From the NCBI GenBank assembly GCA_900129675.1, contig FSRD01000001.1:3151501-3215500 (forward strand): a DNA stretch of 64,000 nucleotides, given 5' to 3'. The position numbers and the translations under genes were made by a program. Positions 44,384 to 53,054 of this stretch are shown here, piece by piece (position 1 is the first letter of the stretch; the number at the start of each line of letters is the position of its first letter). The notes beneath the pieces were generated by a model, which made no database searches, was not told the DNA's origin, and saw only the letters and a list, made by a program, of their open reading frames with translations. Source of the stretch: Bradyrhizobium erythrophlei. GTDB taxonomy: Bacteria > Pseudomonadota > Alphaproteobacteria > Rhizobiales > Xanthobacteraceae.

Positions 44384-46466
44384 CGTCCATCACAAGCTGG
44401 TTGAGGGCGCAGATCAGCGGATATGACACGTAGCCGTCATGAAGCGCCACCACGTTGTCATAGGCCCGTATATTCCACATCGGGTCGTCCGACGTGATGA
44501 TCGACTGGGTTCCGCTTTTCAACAGATATTGCCGGAATTGAATCTCGAGATGGCCGTTGTCGGTCGGTCGTGGCCGGATCGGAGTGACGTTCGGCGTGTC
44601 CTTGTCGGGGACGATTTTGTGATTCCTTACATGGGAATAGCCGCTGTCCCAGCCCTCGAACGGAGCCAGCGACGGATTATGACGCGCCTTCCACAGCCAG
44701 TGGTCGACCACGGCGCATTCCGAGAAATAGGCCGAGCCGGCATATTTGTAGAGCGTCGGATGGCCAATGCTGTTGTTGATGACCAGTTCGCTGGTCGTGC
44801 CAAACGGCAGCGGCGATTGCCAGACCGGATTGTTGTATCGGTCGTAAGGCGGCCGCATCGGGTCCAGATGCCCGATGGTGAGGGTATCGTCCGAAATCGG
44901 CTTTGTGAACGGAACGTTCCTGACCACTCCCGCCGCAAATCTCAACGTGCTCACGATCGCGCGCTGGCAGGCGCCGGCGACTGTCTTCCACGTCCCACAC
45001 ATACTCTTGTCGGGAAAAACAGTCGCTTCCGAAGGCTTGCTGTTTGGAAACCAGACGGCAAGGCGGTCGAGAGTCTCGGACAGCGGCTGAAAGTTGCCCT
45101 TGAACAACGGAAACGCATCGTGCGTCGCCGAGTCGTAATGCGCCAGCGACTTCATCTCGTCGGTGTCCGCGTCGCGGCCGCCCTTGAATGTCTTCTGCTC
45201 GAGTTGCGTCAGAGCCGCGGAGGGCCATGAGAACGCCGACGTGATCGACACATAGACCGGCGGCTGGTTGGGCGGGAAGAACCCGGCATCGGTCTTGGCG
45301 CGCGGGTCGGCGTCGGTGGTGTTCTCGGGGAAATGGATGTGCAGCCGCATCTCGTGCTGGATCGAGGTCCACTTCCACGCCTCCGCCGCCGGATTGAGCA
45401 GGACGACCAGGTTGCCGAGCGGGGGCTGCAAAAGCTCCCCGGGCTTGTGCTGTCGGATTTGGTCGATCATCGCAGCGTTCAGCCCGGTCGCCAGGATGTT
45501 GCCGCCGAGGCTGTGTCCGATCACGATCAGGCGGTCGGCGCTCGACGCATCGGCGTTGCGTTTCTTGAGCAGCCGATCGACGTGCCGCAGCGAGGCGATC
45601 ACGGAGGGGGCGATCCGTTCGCTGATCGGCTTGCGGTCGAAAAGCGTGAGCAGCGCCGGGAAACCGCCGACGACGTTCGAGAACAGTTTGGTGACCCCCG
45701 ATCCCAAAAAGCCCAGATTGCGGGCGGCGAAGGCTTCGATCGCGCGCTCATTCACGCGGGCGCCGCGCCAGCCGACGAACACGGCGGTGACGGTGTAGTC
45801 GCAATCCTTGCCGGTGGTCTTGCAGCGGTAGTCCAGCGCGCTGGCGGCATAGGCCGCATAGATCCGGGCGTTGGCGACGTTGTCGTCGCCGATGCGCGCA
45901 TCGTGGCGCCAGCCGTGGATAAAGACCAGGACGTAGTTGTTCTTCTGCTTCGCAAGGTGGTCCTCCAGGACCTCGAGCTGCGAATGCTCGAGCACGGAGC
46001 GGTCGATCGCCTTTTCGGCAAGCCGGCCGGATTCCTGGAATTCCAGGAATGAAAGATAGAAGCCGATCGGCCCGACCGGCCGGTCGCTGTTGTACCAGAC
46101 TGATCCCGGCTCCGGCGGCACGACATGATATTGCAGCATGCATTCCAGGCCGGTCTTATCCCGGCCCAGCTTCCGTTGCGCCTCGTTCTCGCTGTTATCG
46201 TAGGTCGCAAGAGCCAAGGGATTGTTCTGTTGCCGGTCGCAGGCGTTGGGATGGCTGGCCGCGGCCGGAGAGACGTAGCGGTAGGCCACGTCGCGCGGAG
46301 AAACCCAGAGCACTTCGACCAGGAAGATCGCCAGGGCGATTGTCAGCAGCAGGCTGAACAGATAGAGCCAGCCCTTGAGCAGAAGCCGTGGCAGGCCGAT
46401 TACCCAGCCGAACACGACGAGGAGACATACCCATGCAACGCGGAGGAAAGCGAGGAAAGTGGTCAT
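44358..46466 (-). CDS. Membrane-anchored alpha/beta hydrolase (lipase-like)
   Basis: A 702-residue protein from the ATG at 46466. Two N-terminal membrane segments (residues about 5-50) are followed by a large soluble domain. The nucleophile elbow is VIGHSLGGNILATGLN, and the oxyanion strand is NYVLVFIHGWRHDARIGDDN, as in proteins annotated as DUF900-type or PGAP1-like hydrolases. A late histidine for the triad cannot be assigned by eye. The C-terminal 250 residues are of unknown function (SMCGTWKTVAG, SAYFSECAVVDHWLWK). Substrate unknown. Forms a two-gene operon with the GH75-like gene. Confidence 0.75.
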   Translation of the reverse strand: MTTFLAFLRVAWVCLLVVFGWVIGLPRLLLKGWLYLFSLLLTIALAIFLVEVLWVSPRDVAYRYVSPAAASHPNACDRQQNNPLALATYDNSENEAQRKLGRDKTGLECMLQYHVVPPEPGSVWYNSDRPVGPIGFYLSFLEFQESGRLAEKAIDRSVLEHSQLEVLEDHLAKQKNNYVLVFIHGWRHDARIGDDNVANARIYAAYAASALDYRCKTTGKDCDYTVTAVFVGWRGARVNERAIEAFAARNLGFLGSGVTKLFSNVVGGFPALLTLFDRKPISERIAPSVIASLRHVDRLLKKRNADASSADRLIVIGHSLGGNILATGLNAAMIDQIRQHKPGELLQPPLGNLVVLLNPAAEAWKWTSIQHEMRLHIHFPENTTDADPRAKTDAGFFPPNQPPVYVSITSAFSWPSAALTQLEQKTFKGGRDADTDEMKSLAHYDSATHDAFPLFKGNFQPLSETLDRLAVWFPNSKPSEATVFPDKSMCGTWKTVAGACQRAIVSTLRFAAGVVRNVPFTKPISDDTLTIGHLDPMRPPYDRYNNPVWQSPLPFGTTSELVINNSIGHPTLYKYAGSAYFSECAVVDHWLWKARHNPSLAPFEGWDSGYSHVRNHKIVPDKDTPNVTPIRPRPTDNGHLEIQFRQYLLKSGTQSIITSDDPMWNIRAYDNVVALHDGYVSYPLICALNQLVMDDVASEPGN

Positions 46467-46791
46467 GGTAGCCCCCCAAACCGGAAACACCGACAATCCA
46501 GCGCACGCGCAGGAAAGAATATAAGATAGATCACAGTTGCCCGTGACCGCAGGCAGACGTCTGAAAGGTCCGCAGCCCTCCGGTGAACGGCATTCTAGTT
46601 CGCAGCCCGGAAAATAGTAAATGGAAGCGTGCTCTACTTTGGCGATAGATGGGTGGCATCGCGGGTTTGGACCGTCTGTTCCTCGTCAAGGGGTTGCAAA
46701 TGGTCCTGCAACCGTCTTGCATGGCGCGCTTTCCGCAACGCTCTTAACGCTGCCCGACCGTTATATCGGCGCGTCTCAGGTTTGATTTCGC
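46467..46791. other. Divergent intergenic region without recognised features
   Basis: This 325-bp stretch separates the divergent hydrolase and DapA-family genes. Both promoters must lie here. AATATAAGATAGAT near 46517-46530 is AT-rich and could hold a minus-strand -10 box, but no paired -35 was convincing. No RNA gene or repeat was recognised. Confidence 0.3.
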
Positions 46792-47667
46792 ATGGCTGAT
46801 TTCCACGGCGTCTTTCCCTATCTGGTCTCACCGGTCGACGCGTCCGGCCAAATCCGCACCGAGGTGCTGGGCCGGCTGTGCGACGATCTCATCAAGTCGG
46901 GTGTGCACGGGCTGACGCCGCTCGGCTCGACCGGCGAGTTCGCCTATCTCAGCAATGCGCAGCGCGCGGCGGTGGTGCAGACCACGATCGAAGCCGCCAA
47001 GGGCCGCGTGCCCGTGGTCGCCGGCGTGGCTTCAACCTCGATTGCGGACGCGGTGGCGCAGGCCAAGGCCTGTCAAAAACTCGGCGCCGACGGCATCCTG
47101 GCGATCCTGGAGGCCTATTTCCCGCTCGCGGACGCGCAGGTGGAATCCTATTTCCGCAGCGTTGCCGATGCGGTCGATATCCCCGTGGTGATCTACACCA
47201 ATCCGCAATTCCAGCGTTCTGATCTGACGCTCGACGTGATCGAGCGCCTCGCCGCCCATCCGCGCATCGGCTACATCAAGGATGCTTCCACCAATACCGG
47301 CCGGCTGCTGTCGATCATGAACCGCTGCGGCGACAATATTAAAGTGTTCTCGGCGTCGGCCCACATCCCGGCGGCGGTGATGCTGATCGGTGGCCTCGGG
47401 TGGATGGCGGGTCCGGCCTGTATCATCCCGCGGCAGAGCGTCGAGCTCTACAACCTCTGCCGGGGTGCGCGCTGGGACGAGGCGATGATGCTGCAACGAA
47501 AACTCTGGCGCATCAACGAAGCCTTTGCCCGCTTCAATCTCGCCGCCTGCATCAAGGCCGGGCTTGCGATCCAGGGCTACGAGGTCGGCGATCCGGTCCC
47601 GCCGCAGGCGGCATTGACCGCGGATCAGCGCAAGGTGGTCGAGGCGGCGCTGCGGGACGTCGGCTGA
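46792..47667 (+). CDS. Dihydrodipicolinate synthase (DapA)-family aldolase/lyase
   Basis: A 291-residue class I aldolase-fold protein. The pyruvate-binding motif is [13 protein letters not shown], the proton-relay tyrosine is Tyr135 (VVIYTNPQF) and the Schiff-base lysine is Lys163 (GYIKDAST). It retains the catalytic machinery, but the YTNP segment and the lack of lysine-pathway neighbours suggest a catabolic aldolase or dehydratase, not the lysine enzyme. It is followed by a palindromic repeat and the molybdenum hydroxylase subunit gene. Substrate cannot be stated. Confidence 0.85.
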   Translation: MADFHGVFPYLVSPVDASGQIRTEVLGRLCDDLIKSGVHGLTPLGSTGEFAYLSNAQRAAVVQTTIEAAKGRVPVVAGVASTSIADAVAQAKACQKLGADGILAILEAYFPLADAQVESYFRSVADAVDIPVVIYTNPQFQRSDLTLDVIERLAAHPRIGYIKDASTNTGRLLSIMNRCGDNIKVFSASAHIPAAVMLIGGLGWMAGPACIIPRQSVELYNLCRGARWDEAMMLQRKLWRINEAFARFNLAACIKAGLAIQGYEVGDPVPPQAALTADQRKVVEAALRDVG

Positions 47668-47700
47668 CTGGCTTGCGAGTTGCATGCGATCTCACCATCT

Positions 47701-47740
47701 CGTCATTCCGGGGCGCGCGCAGCGCGAGCCCGGAATGACG
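47701..47740. repeat. REP-like palindrome
   Basis: CGTCATTCCGGG and CCCGGAATGACG are perfect 12-bp arms around GCGCGCGCAGCGCGAG. Palindromes with a CGTCATTCCGGG...CCCGGAATGACG pattern are a common dispersed element in alphaproteobacterial intergenic regions. It lies 34 bp after the DapA-family stop and may stabilise or terminate that transcript. Confidence 0.65.
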
Positions 47741-47815
47741 GCAATGGTCGGTTGTTTCGCCCCGAAAATCCGCTAAAACCCGCCCAATTCAACAAGAGAC
47801 TCGAAGGACAAACTG

Positions 47816-50140
47816 ATGAACATTCTTCCCGGCAATCTACGTTTCGGTGCGGGCCAGCCGGTCAAGCGTTTGGAAGACCTGCGGCTGCTGACCGGGAAGG
47901 GACAGTTCATCGACGATAAGCCGGAGGAGGGCGCGCTGTGGCTGTATGTGCTGCGCTCGCCCCATGCCCACGCCAAAATCGTCTCGATTGATACCAAGGC
48001 GGCGGCCGGGATGCCCGGCGTCGAAGCCGTGTACACCGGCGCCGACCTGATCAAGGACGATATCGGCACCCTCCCGACATTGGCGATCTTCAAGCGGCCG
48101 GACGGCAAGCCGATGACGGTGCCGCCGCGCCGCCTGCTCGCCCATGAGATTGTGCGCTTCGCCGGCGAGGCGGTCGCCGCCGTCGTGGCGACATCGCGCG
48201 TGCTGGCGCAGACCGCGGCGGAGGCGATCGAAATCGATTATGAGGTGCTGCCCTCGGTGGTCGATCCGCTCGAGGCGATCAAGCCCGGCGCGCCGGTGGT
48301 GTGGCCGGAGGCATCAGACAATATCGTCGCTGCGATGAGCTATGGCGACGCCGCCAAGGTCGAATCGGCCTTTGCCAACGCCGCGCATACCGTCTCGCTC
48401 GATCTGGTCAGCCAGCGGCTGATCCCCTCCGCGATGGAGCCGCGCTCGACCATTGCCGAGATCGACAAGACCGGCCGGCTGATCCTGCACGTGCAGTCGC
48501 AGACGCCAGGTTCGACCCGCGACCTTCTCGCCGAGTCGATCCTGAAGCGGCCGAAGGAAAGCGTCCGCGTGCTGGTCGGCGATATCGGCGGCGGGTTTGG
48601 GCAGAAGACCAGCCTCTATCCCGAAGACGGTGTCGTGGCCTATGCCGCGACCAAACTGGGAAAGAAGATCCGCTGGCGCGGCGACCGCACCGACGAATTC
48701 GTCGGCGGCACCCATGGCCGCGATCTCACCTCGACCGGCGAATTCGCGCTCGACGCCAAGGGTCGCGTGCTGGCCTATCGGGTGCGTTCGGTCGGCGGCA
48801 CCGGCGCTTATAGCTCCGGCACCGGCAACATCATTCCGCTGGTGCTTGGTCCCTTCGTGCAGACCGGCGTCTACGATCTGCCGCTGGTGCATTTCGAGGT
48901 CAAATCGGTCATGACCAATACCGCACCCGTCGGCGCCTATCGCGGCGCGGGCCGGCCGGAGGCGGTGTTCATCGTCGAGCGGCTGATGGACGCCGCCGCG
49001 CGCCAGATCGGAATGGATCCCCGCACCATCCGCAAGGTGAACTACATCAAGCCGGCGCAACTGCCCTACACCAATGCGGTCGGCCAGGTGTACGATTCCG
49101 GCGCGTTCGCGCACATGCTGGAGCGCGCCTCCGATCTCGCCGACTGGAACGGCTTTACCGCGCGCAAGAAGGCGGCCAGGAAGAAGGGCCTGCTCTACGG
49201 CCGCGGTCTCACCAGCTACATCGAATGGACCGGCGGGCGCGCGCACACCGAGAAGGTCTCGCTGCATGCGACCGCCGAAGGGCGGATCATCCTGCATTCC
49301 GGCACCATGGCGATGGGGCAGGGGCTGCAGACCACCTACACCCAGATGGTCTCGGAATCGCTCGGCATTCCCATGGACAGGATCGACGTGGTGCAGGGCG
49401 ACACCGATCTTGCCACCGGCTTCGGCAGCGTCGGTTCGCGCTCGCTGTTCGTCGGCGGCACGGCGGTCGCGGTGTCGACCAGCGACATGATCACCAAGGC
49501 GCGCGAGAAAGCGTCGAACGTGCTGGAGACCTCGGTCGAGGATATCGAATATCGCGACGGTTTTCTCACCGTGGCCGGCACCGACAGGCGGGTCAGCCTG
49601 TTCGAGATCGCGAAGAAGGAAGACGGCGCGCGGCTCAGCGTCGACAGTGAAGGCGAAGTCGACGGGCCGAGCTGGCCCAACGGCACGCATATCTGCGAAG
49701 TCGAGATCGATCCCGAAACCGGCGTCAGCAAGGTCGTGCGCTACACCACGGTCGACGATGTCGGTATCGCCGTCAATCCGATGCTGGTGGCCGGCCAGGT
49801 CCATGGCGGCGTCGCCCAGGGCATCGGGCAGGCGCTGTATGAAGGCGTGTCGTACGATTCCGAAGGGCAGCTGCTGACCGCGAGCTATCAGGACTACTGC
49901 GTGCCGCGCGCCGACGACATTCCGCCGATTGCGGTGACGCTCGATGAATCCGCACCCTGCAAGACCAATCCGCTCGGCGCCAAGGGCTGCGGCGAATCCG
50001 GTGCGATCGGCGGCCCGCCCTGCATCACCAATGGCGTGATGGATGCGCTCAGCGAGCTTGGCATCAAGCAGCTCAACACCCCGCTGACACCGGCCAAGAT
50101 CTGGCAGGCGATCAGGGATGCCAGGGCGGCGGAGGCTTGA
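47816..50140 (+). CDS. Xanthine dehydrogenase-family molybdopterin-binding large subunit (CoxL-like)
   Basis: A 774-residue molybdenum hydroxylase subunit. It has the N-terminal aldehyde oxidase hammerhead (FGAGQPVKRLEDLRLLTGKG), molybdopterin-binding segments (DIGGGFGQKTSLYPED, VGAYRGAGRPEAVFIVERL, GTMAMGQGLQTTYTQM, GSVGSRSLFVGG) and the catalytic glutamate in LGAKGCGESGAIG. The active-site loop is AYRGAGR, not the AYRCSFR of true form I CO dehydrogenase. No small (2Fe-2S) or medium (FAD) subunit gene is adjacent, so it must pair with partners elsewhere or is an orphan. Confidence 0.9.
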   Translation: MNILPGNLRFGAGQPVKRLEDLRLLTGKGQFIDDKPEEGALWLYVLRSPHAHAKIVSIDTKAAAGMPGVEAVYTGADLIKDDIGTLPTLAIFKRPDGKPMTVPPRRLLAHEIVRFAGEAVAAVVATSRVLAQTAAEAIEIDYEVLPSVVDPLEAIKPGAPVVWPEASDNIVAAMSYGDAAKVESAFANAAHTVSLDLVSQRLIPSAMEPRSTIAEIDKTGRLILHVQSQTPGSTRDLLAESILKRPKESVRVLVGDIGGGFGQKTSLYPEDGVVAYAATKLGKKIRWRGDRTDEFVGGTHGRDLTSTGEFALDAKGRVLAYRVRSVGGTGAYSSGTGNIIPLVLGPFVQTGVYDLPLVHFEVKSVMTNTAPVGAYRGAGRPEAVFIVERLMDAAARQIGMDPRTIRKVNYIKPAQLPYTNAVGQVYDSGAFAHMLERASDLADWNGFTARKKAARKKGLLYGRGLTSYIEWTGGRAHTEKVSLHATAEGRIILHSGTMAMGQGLQTTYTQMVSESLGIPMDRIDVVQGDTDLATGFGSVGSRSLFVGGTAVAVSTSDMITKAREKASNVLETSVEDIEYRDGFLTVAGTDRRVSLFEIAKKEDGARLSVDSEGEVDGPSWPNGTHICEVEIDPETGVSKVVRYTTVDDVGIAVNPMLVAGQVHGGVAQGIGQALYEGVSYDSEGQLLTASYQDYCVPRADDIPPIAVTLDESAPCKTNPLGAKGCGESGAIGGPPCITNGVMDALSELGIKQLNTPLTPAKIWQAIRDARAAEA

Positions 50141-50273
50141 GCCGCCGACCGGGCGCCTCCTCCCGGTCTGGCTGACGCAACCTGACGATGATGAACAGCC
50201 GCGCCTGTTGTTGACAATATCGCGAGGGCGCTGCAACACTGCAATCATTGATTGTATTGTTTGGGGGCGTTCG

Positions 50274-51533
50274 ATGGACCGTATTTTCGCCCGGTTTCAT
50301 TCGCCGCAGCAAAAAGTCGATGCCTTGCAGAAGGTCGCATTTTCCCATGACCCGGAGAGTGCGCCCAAATTCCTGTTTTCTCAACCCGACGTTCTTCATA
50401 CGCCGGCCACTGACGAGATGCGCGCGGAATTGGCTGCCCTTGGTGCCGATATATTCGAGGACGTGCAGTTCAAGGTCATGCCAGGGCATGATGGGGACGA
50501 CGAATATCAATATGATGACGAGTTCGAACCCGTCCGCTGGTCGCGCGCGGCACAACCCGATCTTGCCGACGGCTATTCGCTGAATGACGTAATCGAGCAG
50601 GTGCGCGCCCCGGAGGCATGGAGACGAACCCGGGGTGAAGGCGTCACGATCGCAATCGTCGATACTGGCATCGCCGGCAAGCTGAAGGAATTTTCGTCAC
50701 GTCGCAGGTCTCCGGTCGATCTTGAATCCACATTCGAAGGCGACCACTGGAGCGATACGCATGGGCACGGTTCGATGTGCGCTGCCATCGCGGCGGCTTC
50801 TCGCGCCGACGGCGGACGATTTGACGGGGTTGCTCCGGGAGCGACCGTTCTTGCCGCCCGCAGCACGCTGAGGTCTACCGACCTGACCGATATCTTCGAC
50901 GAGCTTGTGCGGGCGCGGGTCCAGGGCAGGCTCAACGGGCCGCTGGTTGTCTCAAACTCCTACGGTCTTCCGATCTGTACCGCGCCCAAGATTCTTCCAG
51001 CCCAACACCCCTACATGACGAGCATCCTCGCGGCGATCAACAACGGCATTTTTGTGTGTTTTGCCGCAGGCAATAATCACCACGACGTTTGCAAGCATGA
51101 TCCCATGGCGTGCGGGCCAAATTCGATCTGGGGTCCCAACTCCCATGATGAAATCGTCAGCGTCGGAACCGTCAACCGGGAGCTGACCAATTGTGATCCC
51201 ACGACACCGCATGTCAGTTCGAGCCGTGGGCCCGGCGAGTGGGCGGTAAAGACGACGAAACCGGATTGCGTGGCGCCGACCTACGGCGAGGTCGTATGGG
51301 GAACCAGCACGCGTCGCATGCGTTGGTGGGGAACCTCGGGCGCCTGCCCGCAGGTGGCAGGTGCGGCCGCGCTCATCCTCTCGATTGCTCCCGGGCTGGC
51401 GCCCTGGAATGTTGGTGAAATCATTCGGGAGACCTGTAGCTGGCTTCCCGAGGGGAAGACCTGTGTCGGGCGCGGCTTGCTGGACTGCGAGGGGGCTGTG
51501 GCACGGGCCGCGGAGCTGGCGTCAACCTCTTGA
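50274..51533 (+). CDS. S8-family subtilisin-like serine protease
   Basis: A 419-residue protease from the ATG at 50274, behind a GGGGG tract. The triad is Asp130 (IAIVDTGIAG), His165 (HGHGSMCAAI) and Ser356 (WGTSGACPQVAGAA), with the oxyanion asparagine in FAAGNNHHD. Residues 1-115 precede the catalytic domain and contain a pro-region-like segment (ELAALGADIFEDVQFKVMPG). There is no clear signal peptide, so it probably acts inside the cell or leaves by a non-Sec route. The next gene encodes a small protein that resembles this N-terminal segment. Confidence 0.92.
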   Translation: MDRIFARFHSPQQKVDALQKVAFSHDPESAPKFLFSQPDVLHTPATDEMRAELAALGADIFEDVQFKVMPGHDGDDEYQYDDEFEPVRWSRAAQPDLADGYSLNDVIEQVRAPEAWRRTRGEGVTIAIVDTGIAGKLKEFSSRRRSPVDLESTFEGDHWSDTHGHGSMCAAIAAASRADGGRFDGVAPGATVLAARSTLRSTDLTDIFDELVRARVQGRLNGPLVVSNSYGLPICTAPKILPAQHPYMTSILAAINNGIFVCFAAGNNHHDVCKHDPMACGPNSIWGPNSHDEIVSVGTVNRELTNCDPTTPHVSSSRGPGEWAVKTTKPDCVAPTYGEVVWGTSTRRMRWWGTSGACPQVAGAAALILSIAPGLAPWNVGEIIRETCSWLPEGKTCVGRGLLDCEGAVARAAELASTS

Positions 51534-51579
51534 TTTGGCCCGCTTTTTGCTTACTTAATCGGAATGTGATAGGGTTTCA

Positions 51580-51849
51580 GTGAGCACGGAGAATTCGGTG
51601 ATTCTCAGGTTTCCCAACTCGGCAGCAAGGACGGTTTTTCTCGACCGCATGCAGAGTGGTGCCTTGCCTTCGAACGTGCGCTGCAAGCCATCCTTCTCCG
51701 AGCCAACCGTCGTCATTGTGCGCAATCCGGCAGATACGAACGAGGCGCATCTACGGTCCGAACTATTGCCCCTGCTGGGGACGGACGTCGAAATATACGA
51801 CGACGTCCAGTTCTCGGTCATGGCGCAGCCGGGTGCCTATCGCGACTAA
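51580..51849 (+). CDS. Small protein resembling the protease N-terminal region
   Basis: An 89-residue protein from a GTG at 51580, 46 bp after the S8 protease stop. Its C-terminal half, LRSELLPLLGTDVEIYDDVQFSVM, aligns by eye with the protease segment RAELAALGADIFEDVQFKVM; both are followed by a glycine/proline-containing linker. Free pro-domain-like proteins can act as protease inhibitors or folding chaperones, as in the I9 family. This is inferred from similarity and position. Its stop overlaps the convergent acyl-CoA dehydrogenase stop. Confidence 0.65.
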   Translation: MSTENSVILRFPNSAARTVFLDRMQSGALPSNVRCKPSFSEPTVVIVRNPADTNEAHLRSELLPLLGTDVEIYDDVQFSVMAQPGAYRD

Positions 51850-53042
51850 AGCCCCAGCACCATCCTCGCGACAATATCGCGCTGGATCTCCGACGAGCCG
51901 CCGAAGATCGTGTACGCCCGGCTGTTGAGATATTCCGGCACCACCGGCAACATCTCCTCGGGTATCCCGGGCTGCTCGTTGAGCTTGTAGAACGGCCGCA
52001 TCGGCTCGACATAGAGGCCGTCATTGCCGATCACCTCGACGCCGAGCCGGGTCACGGCCTGGCGAATTTCACTGACGCGCAGCTTCAGCAGCGACGACAC
52101 CGCTCCCGGATTCTGTCCGGTCTGCAGTGCCGACAGCACGCGCAGCTCGGTCATTTCCAGCGTGTCGATATCGACCTCGATCTCGGACATCCTTAACCCG
52201 ATATCGGGGTCGTCGATGGCGCGGCCTGTGGCGTCGGATTCGGCGAGATCGGAAACCGTCTTCAGCGCTTCGCGCAGCTTGGCCGAGGCGATGCCGGAGC
52301 CGCGTTCGAACTCCAGCAGATATTTGCCATAGGTCCAGCCCTTGCCTTCCTCGCCGACGCGGTTGGCAACGGGGACGCGGACGTCGTCGAAGAACACCTG
52401 GTTGACCTCGTGATCTCCGCCGATGGTCAGGATCGGGCGCGTGGTGATGCCCGGGCTCTTCATGTCGATCAGAATGAAGCTGATGCCGTCCTGCTGGCGC
52501 TCGGTGTCATTGGTGCGCACCAGCGCGAACATGCGGTTGGCGTGGTGCGCATGCGTGGTCCAGATCTTTGTGCCGTTGATGATGTAGTCGTTGCCATCGC
52601 GCACGGCCTTGGTTTTCAGCGAGGCGAGGTCGGAGCCGGAGCCGGGCTCGGAATAGCCCTGGCACCAATAATCCTCGCCGGAGAGAATCCGAGGCAGATA
52701 GAAGTTCTTCTGCTCCGGCGAGCCGAAGCCGATGATGACGGGGCCGACCATCTTGACGCCCATCACGTTGACGTTCGGCGTGCCGGCGCGGGCGCATTCG
52801 GCCTCGAAGATCCAGCGCTGCGCCGCCGTCCAGGCGGGCCCGCCATATTCCACCGGCCATCCCGGCGCGCCCCAGCCCTTTTTGTGCAGGGCTCTCTGCC
52901 AGGCCATGCCGATGTCGGGATCGGAGAACACCGACGGCGTCAGCGCGGTGGCGCGCTTGATTTCCGGCGTCAGGTTGGCGGCGATGAAGTCGCGGACTTC
53001 CTGTTCGAAGGCCCGCTCCTCGGAGCTGAAGGTCAGGTCCAT
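51846..53042 (-). CDS. Acyl-CoA dehydrogenase (first of two)
   Basis: A 398-residue FAD enzyme that introduces the alpha-beta double bond in acyl-CoA. Typical segments are MDLTFSSEERAFEQEVRDFI, GWGAPGWPVEYGG, WCQGYSEPGSGSDLASLKTKA (FAD/substrate loop), YIINGTKIWTTHAHHANRMF and FEIQRDIVARMVLGL-like end (EIQRDIVARMVLGL). It most resembles the large subunit of two-gene acyl-CoA dehydrogenases such as pimeloyl-CoA dehydrogenase. It starts 12 bp after the second dehydrogenase gene, and together with the enoyl-CoA hydratase they form an operon. Confidence 0.9.
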   Translation of the reverse strand: MDLTFSSEERAFEQEVRDFIAANLTPEIKRATALTPSVFSDPDIGMAWQRALHKKGWGAPGWPVEYGGPAWTAAQRWIFEAECARAGTPNVNVMGVKMVGPVIIGFGSPEQKNFYLPRILSGEDYWCQGYSEPGSGSDLASLKTKAVRDGNDYIINGTKIWTTHAHHANRMFALVRTNDTERQQDGISFILIDMKSPGITTRPILTIGGDHEVNQVFFDDVRVPVANRVGEEGKGWTYGKYLLEFERGSGIASAKLREALKTVSDLAESDATGRAIDDPDIGLRMSEIEVDIDTLEMTELRVLSALQTGQNPGAVSSLLKLRVSEIRQAVTRLGVEVIGNDGLYVEPMRPFYKLNEQPGIPEEMLPVVPEYLNSRAYTIFGGSSEIQRDIVARMVLGL

Positions 53043-53054
53043 GTTGCGCTCCGC

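Noticed and set aside
47816..50140. Calling the molybdenum subunit a CO dehydrogenase (CoxL)
   Set aside because: The AYRCSFR loop of form I CoxL is absent and the partner subunits are not adjacent.
48314..50248. 644-codon minus-strand ORF opposite the molybdenum hydroxylase gene
   Set aside because: Shadow frame of a complete 774-residue enzyme; no recognisable motif.
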